A DNA stretch of 64,000 bases from contig SAUG01000125.1 in the NCBI GenBank assembly GCA_011316305.1, forward strand, positions 62,001 through 126,000, written 5' to 3'. This DNA is from Rusavskia elegans (Eukaryota > Ascomycota > Lecanoromycetes > Teloschistales > Teloschistaceae). The translations under genes and the position numbers were made by a program. The number at the start of each line of letters is the position of its first letter. The stretch's first letter is position 1. This document shows, one piece after another, positions 57,713 through 64,000 of the stretch. A model generated the notes under the pieces. That model worked only from the letters and a program-made list of their open reading frames with translations, made no database searches and was not told the DNA's origin.

Positions 57713-59585
57713 ATGGCCGATATGGTTAGGGGGCTGCTGTTGTCCTTCATTGTCATCGGAAAGGTGTCTGCAGCTCCTTTGTCTAATGCTACAAGTACTG
57801 ATGCCGTTATCTCGGTCCTGACGGAATCTTCCCGTCTGGTTGGCTTTGTTGACGATCCAAACCAGAGAGGGACGTACTCGCTGGTTATATCATGTCTTCT
57901 TACACTTATCCTTTGCGTCTGGTCAGCGCTACATCTTAACGTTCCCCATCCCGATGATACGATCTGGTACCGCTTCTGGGTCAACGCAAGATGGATATTG
58001 ACCGGCGTGTATGCTCCTGAACTCGTGGTCTTCACTGCTTGGCGACAATGGAGTTCAGCGAGGATACTAGGCCGAAAAGTTCGAACAAAGGATTCGCGCT
58101 CTGACAGGTTAGAGGGGTCACGCCATCCATGGACGATGGCGCACAATTTCTTCGCCTGTACAGGTGGTTTTGCTTTCGAGTTCGACAAGCACGAATCGAG
58201 CAAAGACGGCACCGACTCTTTTCTGCCGGCTGGATGCCCTCAGCGCCTTACCCTTACTGCACGAGGTGTGGCTTTTCTCAGCGCTTGTGGCCTTCTTCCA
58301 GATGTGCCAAAAGGCGATATCATAGATAAGAGCAAAGCGAATACTCTCGCCAAAGCTTTGGTCATCATCCAAGCATCATGGCTCCTGATCCAGGTTGTTG
58401 GCAGATTGATCGCTAAACTTCCAGTGACTCTGCTCGAGATAAACACCGTCGCTCATGTGTAAGTTCACTTCGCCCAGCAGGAAAGTGAACCCCGAAGTGG
58501 TGCTAACGAGTTGCAGAATGTGCGCTTTTCTCACGTATGCAATGTGGTGGCATAAGCCCCTGGCACCTAACGAACCCTTCATACTTACAGGAGAATGGGT
58601 TGGGCCTCTATGCGCGTTCATGTTCATGACCAGCGAAATAAGCGGTTTAGTCGACGAAAGTGCTCTCAAATCTCAGACTTCCATCAAGACCATGTTCGCC
58701 TTCCTTCATCTCTTTTCCAAAGCGCCAGAAATCGAGTCGATCTGTCTTCGTCACCGATCTCTTGCATGCGGCACAGATCCACCAGATCTTACCTGGAACG
58801 GCGACACGTTTGCATATTCTGACAATAGAAGTCTCACTTCCGGTGCACCAGAAGCTTACTTGGGGGAAGAGCGGTGCGTCAGAGAAATCGATGTCGCCCA
58901 CTCCGCTTGCCTGGAGGAATTGCGCAACAAGCGACGTGAGAAGGCGGCAGATACAGCCTTTTTCGAACGTCGTCCGCGTGTCTTGGTTCCCGAGCAGTCC
59001 CTCGGACTGGTCGATCACAGCAAGCGACGGCGCTGGGACTTAGCCGCTGTTGCCATAAGGGACTATCCTGCCATTCAGAACAACCATGTCTTACACTCCC
59101 ATCACGACGACGGATGCCTGCATTTCACTCCTGAGGAACTCCTGGTCGCCCGCGTCCAGAACTGGCCTTGGGACGATCTGCTTCGAGACGTCGGAGGGCA
59201 TGTCGTTGGGCTCGTACTCTGGCTAGCAAACTTCGGCTACGGTGCGATCCACGCGGCAGCTTGGAATGACCATTTCCCCACCGTGGCTGAGAAATGGCTC
59301 TGGCGCTCTTCAGCCGTCTACATCGGCATCTGTGGGGGCTTATGGATCATCTTGAACTATGCCGCCCAGACCTACCAACCTCTGAACGAGTTCTGGGAGA
59401 AGTGGATGGACGGCAAGAAGAAAGGTTGGCAGAATGTGCTTATCGAGATACCTGTTGTCCTGTGCGGCGCATCACTGTTGTTTGCAAGAGCATTCTTAGT
59501 TGTCGAGGCTTTTGTCAGTGTTAGGGAACTGCCTGCGGCAGCCTATGTGACACCGGCATGGTCACAAGTCTTTCCACACTTTTGA
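57713..59585 (+). CDS. large multi-pass membrane protein, fungal-specific, unknown function
   Basis: Exons 57713-58458 and 58517-59585 give 604 residues. The 58-nt intron has a GTAAGT donor and CTAAC branch and splits a Val codon. A signal-like segment lies at about 7-20 (LLLSFIVIGKVSA). Hydrophobic helices follow at about 60-80, 95-115, 215-230 and 255-275, with two or three more near the C-terminus (VVGLVLWLANFGYGAI, GICGGLWIILNYAA, VVLCGASLLFARAFLVVEAF). The central loop is charged. Conserved-looking Trp/Pro-rich bits (MWWHKPL, WPWDDLL) are typical of a large fungal family with no assigned role, often found in variable, HET-rich regions. Codon use looks normal and there is no break. Confidence 0.75.
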
Positions 59586-59899
59586 TAGGACAAACATGCC
59601 CTTGTCCCTTACAATACTCTGGCAAGAACGAGAATATATAAGAGGATGGAAACTGACGACTAGGAAAACATTGGGGTTGGGAGGAGAATAGAGGTAAGTT
59701 CTGTGCATGCCATTTTGGTCTGATCCTTTGCTGCGGAGTTATGCTTTAATTTTCTTGATCACGGTGGAATAATACAATATTCAAGAAATCTAAGGATGGA
59801 ATTCGCAAGAATGCTTTACACCTGTGGTCAAGGTGTATGTGATCATGGTCTCTTTACAATATTTCTATTGCTGTCTAATGAGCTTCTTCGTTTCCTCTT
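59586..59899. other. intergenic, nothing recognised
   Basis: This is the space between two convergent genes, holding their 3' ends only. Confidence 0.45.
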
Positions 59900-60649
59900 C
59901 TACTGTTTCAGAAGATTGTCACCAAACGTCGTACACCTCGAAGCATCTTCGACCGCCCATCCCTCTAGCATCTCATCAGCTTTCCGTAGCAGAGCCAAGG
60001 TGAGGGCTTCAGAAGGATGGCCACCATCCTCTACCTGGACCCGAAGATCAATTTCCTGATCGTATCTCCTCAAGTACGCAGCGAGTGCTTTTCGCGTACC
60101 TTCTGCACCAAAGGCCGCCTCCAAGTCAGCAACTTGGCTGCTGATATGGTCATCAAACGATCGTAACAATAACTCAATCTCCAAGCCCCTATCTGCAGTG
60201 GTCTTCCGTCGCTGCTCTATCCGCATATCTGATTTTAACAACTCCGCTTCTAAATCTGCGTATACCTGGGGGCTCCCAAAGTTCCGGTATATGTGATAGA
60301 GCTTCAACTCAGCGGTACAAGCGCAGCTGCTCTGGGTTTTAAGCCGCGGGTAGACTGCGTCGATCTTGCTTGCACGCCTATCATCTTCGTCTTCCCATTC
60401 GTTGATGAGAGTAGCGGCTCTCACCTTGAAGTCTTCGAAGCGATCGAGTACTTCGTCGAGGGTCAGATATTGACCGCGTCGAATGCTGTTGAGCGTTGTT
60501 TTCAGTGGAGGCTGCGGATCCTGTATATTGTCGTTTTGAGAGTCAGAATCTGCTTGTGGTATACACTGCAACTCGGAAGATAGCTCTCCGGAAACGCAGA
60601 GAGGGAACTCATAGAAGTCTTCATCGATATACAAATCCTCTGCCTCCAC
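59900..60649 (-). CDS. uncharacterised helical protein
   Basis: An open frame of 249 residues. The N-terminus is acidic (EAEDLYIDEDFYEF) and the rest is strongly helical. It has a Ser-Cys-Ala-Cys pair at about 108-111 and Arg/Glu-rich coils (RIEQRRKTTADRGLEIELLL). It ends with a small helix around EGWAVEDASR. No family is recognised. The next gene on the same strand is also short and helical and has a similar S.C.C element, so the two may be related or function together. Confidence 0.45.
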   Translation of the reverse strand: MEAEDLYIDEDFYEFPLCVSGELSSELQCIPQADSDSQNDNIQDPQPPLKTTLNSIRRGQYLTLDEVLDRFEDFKVRAATLINEWEDEDDRRASKIDAVYPRLKTQSSCACTAELKLYHIYRNFGSPQVYADLEAELLKSDMRIEQRRKTTADRGLEIELLLRSFDDHISSQVADLEAAFGAEGTRKALAAYLRRYDQEIDLRVQVEDGGHPSEALTLALLRKADEMLEGWAVEDASRCTTFGDNLLKQ

Positions 60650-60782
60650 CGGTATTTCCTTCTCCCAATCTGGATCCGCACCATCGTTTCCCGCAACCGA
60701 CCCTCGTTTACGATTAAGGATTATATTGCGTTCTCTCCTTTCATTTCGTTTGCGGACATCAAGATTATGCAGCCATCGAATT

Positions 60783-61220
60783 TTATCCGTCCTCGCATAA
60801 TCTTGCTCGAAGCCAATACTGCTCCTTTTTCAATCTCTCTTTCGCAAGCGCGCGATGCCGCAGAAGTAATTGCTGCACGCCGTTTTCAAGTGCAGTGAGC
60901 TGGGCTGTTTGCATCTGTAGATCTTTGAGATTGGCGTTGATGAGGTCGAGCTGTCGTTGGTGGAATTCTTGCCAGATGGGTGTGCAGCTGCAGTTGCGGA
61001 ACTTTGGCTCGAGGTAGGTGGTGCCGTCGTCGTTGATGACTGTAATTAGGATGATGCGGCAGTTTTGCAGATTCTCGCAGGAGCAGTGTGATGAGTCTGG
61101 TGACGCTAGAAGTAATTCGGTGATGCTTGCTACGAGCTGTTGGATTTGGGCGTTCAGTCGATCCCGGAGTGCTTGGTAATAGGAAGTGATGTTTTTCATT
61201 GGGAGTAGTAGATGTGACAC
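60783..61220 (-). CDS. uncharacterised small coiled-coil protein
   Basis: An open frame of 145 residues. The N-terminal helix (YYQALRDRLNAQIQQLVASI) is followed by two cysteine pairs (HCSCENLQNC, then NCSC), and then a C-terminal coil (LTALENGVQQLLLRHRALAKERLKKE). The cysteines might bind a metal. No family is recognised. The spacing to the 60.6-kb gene is 133 bp on the same strand. Confidence 0.4.
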   Translation of the reverse strand: MSHLLLPMKNITSYYQALRDRLNAQIQQLVASITELLLASPDSSHCSCENLQNCRIILITVINDDGTTYLEPKFRNCSCTPIWQEFHQRQLDLINANLKDLQMQTAQLTALENGVQQLLLRHRALAKERLKKEQYWLRARLCEDG

Positions 61221-61740
61221 GGAACAGACGACTTGGTAATGGAAGTAACTCTGGTTTGGAATGTGGGTGGAGCCTTCTTATATCTAGATATCCTGACATT
61301 TTTACATGACGAACTTCGGTGACGATACATGCACGATAGACATATAAACAAAGGCATAGATAGATGCTTCATCACATCGGACTGTAAACAAAGAGAGTAC
61401 GACAGATACGGGACACCACATTGCTCGTTCAACAGTTCCAACCTACCCCCGAAAGCCTAATATGAGCTTTGTACACGATAAGAGAGCCTTAGGGACATCA
61501 GACAAGGAGAATATACGGGTGGCTATCTGGTCATCTCAAGGCATGACACTGTGATTCCGGTGACGATAGCTGATTTCCCCCTTGGTGTCTGATGAAAACA
61601 TCAATGAGCTGATTCCTAGGAATGGCCTCCTCCGATAGTTGTAAGAGAATACTCGGACATTCTAACATCCTCGATACCCATGAAACCCTTCGGTTTCAGC
61701 AAAGCAGATGAGTTTCGGATTGTGACAGGATGAGCGTATC
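61221..61740. other. intergenic, nothing recognised
   Basis: This is the promoter side of the small coiled-coil gene and the 3' side of the BTB gene. No signal was seen. Confidence 0.5.
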
Positions 61741-62817
61741 TCAGCGTTTCCCACACTTTGTGCACTTTCCACGTCCCTTTTTGCCATAAGGGGGCCAACA
61801 ATCCACTTCTTCCAAGTTCGATAAGTACTCATCTCCAATGGTGTCCGTCATCACTGTGGGCTCTCCTTGTGGATGTTTTGATACTTTTCCTTCCAGATCC
61901 TCCATCTTCTGCATGACCTTCGCCATCAGGTCAGCGACAAACTCTCGGTCATCTGGATCGCTGGAGCTTAGTAGAACACCAAATTCCTCGGATCCTCGTA
62001 GATTGGTGAGGTTTAGCGCAACGAAGGTGGCAAGGAGCTCACGCATAGGTTCATGTGTACCGTGACCTCCGGTGGTCTCCTTGTAAACGAAAGTTATAAG
62101 ACCAACCAGATCTTTGATGACGTGAGATCCTTGACGAGGAGCTCTGATTGTGAGTAGTACAGACCGTAGGCGCTGACATGCCATGTTCTTCAGCTCCGGC
62201 AGCATGTAGTGGCAGGCCATGACGTAAAGCTCGGAATGGGTCGCAAAGGTGGCCTCATAGTCCAGTTGCCCATAATTTGTGACCGGTCCACTTGTCAAAT
62301 TCTTCGGCTTGAGAAAGCTTTCCCAAGGCTCGGCACCCATCCCAGTGAAGGTCGTTCAGGGGAGTCAAAGGGCCCTTCGGCAGAGTTTTGGGTATTTGGT
62401 CCTCGGTCATGGCGACTGCTTTATCGTGGTGAGACTCAGTGAGTCCGTACTGATCCCCACCACAAGCTTCGTCGGCAGTTTCTCCTCCTGCGACTTCTCC
62501 CGAGAGACAGGTTTCTGTTGGGTAGGGACACCTATAGTCACCGGTGTAAAGCCATTGGAGAAATTTCTTCACGGTGTTGACATTCCATGAGGTCCAGTCG
62601 ATCCCATCTTTTCCCGCGATGTCCTTCCAAGAACCCTCTACTTGCGCTTTGAGCACCTCAGATCGTTTCAAGACATCTCCATGGGCACAAAACGCTTCCT
62701 GCGCGGGCCCAGCACGAATCTTGCAGAACTGGGACTTGTATTCACTGCTCAAATGATGTTAGCTGAGTAAAGTGCTTCTATTCAAGAGGCTTACCTTGAG
62801 GAACCTGCTCCGTTCAT
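61741..62817 (-). pseudogene. BTB/POZ-domain protein with one frameshift
   Basis: Exon 1 is 62817-62795 and exon 2 begins at 62744 after a 50-nt intron (branch CTAAC). The protein opens with a fungal BTB: EYKSQFCKIRAG, the DVLKRSEVLKAQV helix, DGIDWTSWNVNTVKKFLQWLYTGDY. A disordered linker and PLTPLNDLHWDGCRALGKLSQAEEFDKWTGHKLWATG follow. The expected continuation LDYEATFATHSELYVMACHYMLPELKNMA is one frame over. The shift lies at 62254-62270 and no splice pair fits. The C-terminus has a CTKCGK zinc-ribbon-like end after PPYGKKGRGK. Fungal BTB proteins of this type are probable ubiquitin-ligase adaptors. A one-base assembly error would restore a protein of about 340 residues. Confidence 0.65.
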
Positions 62818-64000
62818 TGTGATTCTGCGTAACTTGTCTTTGGTTGCCCAAAAGTGGTTGTTCGTGGTTGGTGGAGCTGTGTGGGTCTTTAATAAGGCGA
62901 CCTTGTTGTGTTGTCAATCCATCACAATCTTCATCGTAAATGACATGTCACTATTCCCCAAATTTGTCATCCGCCATGCAAATCGACACATCGATTTTTC
63001 ACCGTAAGTCCGTTCTGTTTGACTGAACCCATTTGACTGTCTGATTTTAAAGCGCCAGCGATATCGAACATGGGGACAGCTGGGTAGACCTTCTTGTATG
63101 TCTGGTACGGATTGAAGGCATTGTTATCGTAGTCAAAAGCATCAGTGGCTGGAGAAAATAGTGGGGAATTAGGGGAAGTACGTGTCGAAAGTGAGTACAG
63201 CTTACATTTTCTACGGCCATGGAGTTGCGAGTATAGGTTTAAAAGTTCCTTCGTCTCGGAAGATACGCTGAGTAAGCCAGTCATATCTGGTCTTTACGAC
63301 AACCTGAGCATCTTCTAAGAGCCTGCTAATGGTATAGAAAGGCACCTGCAAACAAGCACCACTTGAAAGAAGGAATTGCATTGCGTTAGCCCATGGTCCA
63401 TTGCAGGAATCTGTAACAAACCCATGGCTCTCACCAAACAGGCGCCAAGTTCAGACCATTATCTGGAAAGACATCTGTTAACCTGCGCAAGCAATGGAGC
63501 ATCAATAAGTATGATTCTCAAGGAAACGAAGAGCCTTCCAATACTGTATCGTCGTAGCAAGTCTTGAAAAGCATCACGCAGAACTTCTCTGGAGCGTAAT
63601 CAAGCGGATTACGGCACTGTTATCAATGTTCCTTGGCCTCGGATATCAAAATAAGCATGTTTCCATCGTAAAAGGCAACGACGGGTCTTCTCAAGCCGAG
63701 TAAAGGCACCGGTTGCGGACACGGTGAATGAAATTGGTATATCTGCCGTGAGGCATCTGTTTTTCACTCTTTAGGAAAAGGTGCTCGATGAACCTATGGT
63801 TGGGTAAACGAATCAATCTATGGTTCGGTGAAGGTATCTACACTGCATCGTACATGCTGCGGGGTTTAAGTTTTGTGAAGTTCCCGTCGGATCGGTCGGC
63901 TAGCTCGGCTATTCGTGCAGCTTGCCGGAGATGCTGCTCACACCTGGTTCTTACTCTATTAGCCACTCTGAGGTGGTATTCAATCACGCGGTTCGGCCAA
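62818..64000. other. 1.2-kb right end, nothing recognised
   Basis: A 105-codon minus-strand frame at 62967-63284 has no recognisable motif. A short imperfect repeat with CTATGGTT.GGT occurs twice at about 63790-63840. No gene was seen. Confidence 0.45.

Noticed and set aside
62967..63284. 105-codon minus-strand frame near the right end
   Set aside because: No motif, and the context is a non-coding, low-information region.

Overview
This window looks like nuclear DNA of a filamentous ascomycete (Pezizomycotina; class not resolved). The support is intron structure and gene content. Introns are mostly 42-170 nt, GT-AG, and usually carry a CTRAY branch point close to the acceptor. The gene set includes palF/RIM8, a fused GARS-AIRS purine enzyme, a fungal lectin, a rhodopsin-domain membrane protein and an M35-type secreted protease. 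I saw no rRNA, tRNA, CRISPR array or intact transposon. Exon joins were worked out by hand from splice signals, reading phase and remembered family conservation, without any database search.

Part 1 (1 to about 42.5 kb) is a conserved housekeeping block. In order: the 3' part of a RIF1-like gene (+); a membrane-anchored fucose-lectin-like protein (-); glucose-6-phosphate 1-epimerase (-); a URI/Bud27-like prefoldin (-), head to head with the TFIIH subunit Tfb3 (+); a Cep57/PPC89-like spindle-pole protein (-); an F-box Cys-rich protein (-); Dph2 (-), divergent from palF (+); a GFA-domain protein (+); the shared farnesyl/geranylgeranyl transferase alpha subunit (+), tail to tail with an L-serine dehydratase (-); an MND1 C-terminal region (+); a small F-box protein (+); a RING-like protein (+); a short unknown gene (+); an M35-like protease (-); catalase (+); and bifunctional ADE5,7 (+). 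These serve replication and telomeres, transcription, translation-factor modification, pH signalling, prenylation, purine synthesis and peroxide defence. They are not one pathway.

Part 2 (about 43.4 to 64 kb) is different. Of ten gene-like loci, six carry clear breaks. The rhodopsin-domain gene has one in-frame stop. The N,N-dimethylformamidase-like gene has several frameshifts and stops in its 5' third. An UNC93-like transporter is a remnant. A SET-domain gene and a BTB gene each have one frameshift. A STAND-type N-terminal domain is reduced to a fragment. Between them sit an intact PAQR/IZH-type seven-helix gene with a 13-nt exon, an intact large membrane-protein gene and three small unknown genes. 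A perfect 32-bp inverted repeat encloses an AT-rich segment near 49 kb. The contrast suggests a boundary between core and decaying accessory DNA near 43 kb. Assembly error in homopolymers could explain some of the frameshifts.

The most unusual observations are the MND1 gene lacking its DNA-binding half, three related copies of one short segment around the M35 protease, very short exons in three genes, the inverted repeat at 49 kb, and the run of broken genes on the right. I did not find a clearly new multi-gene system.
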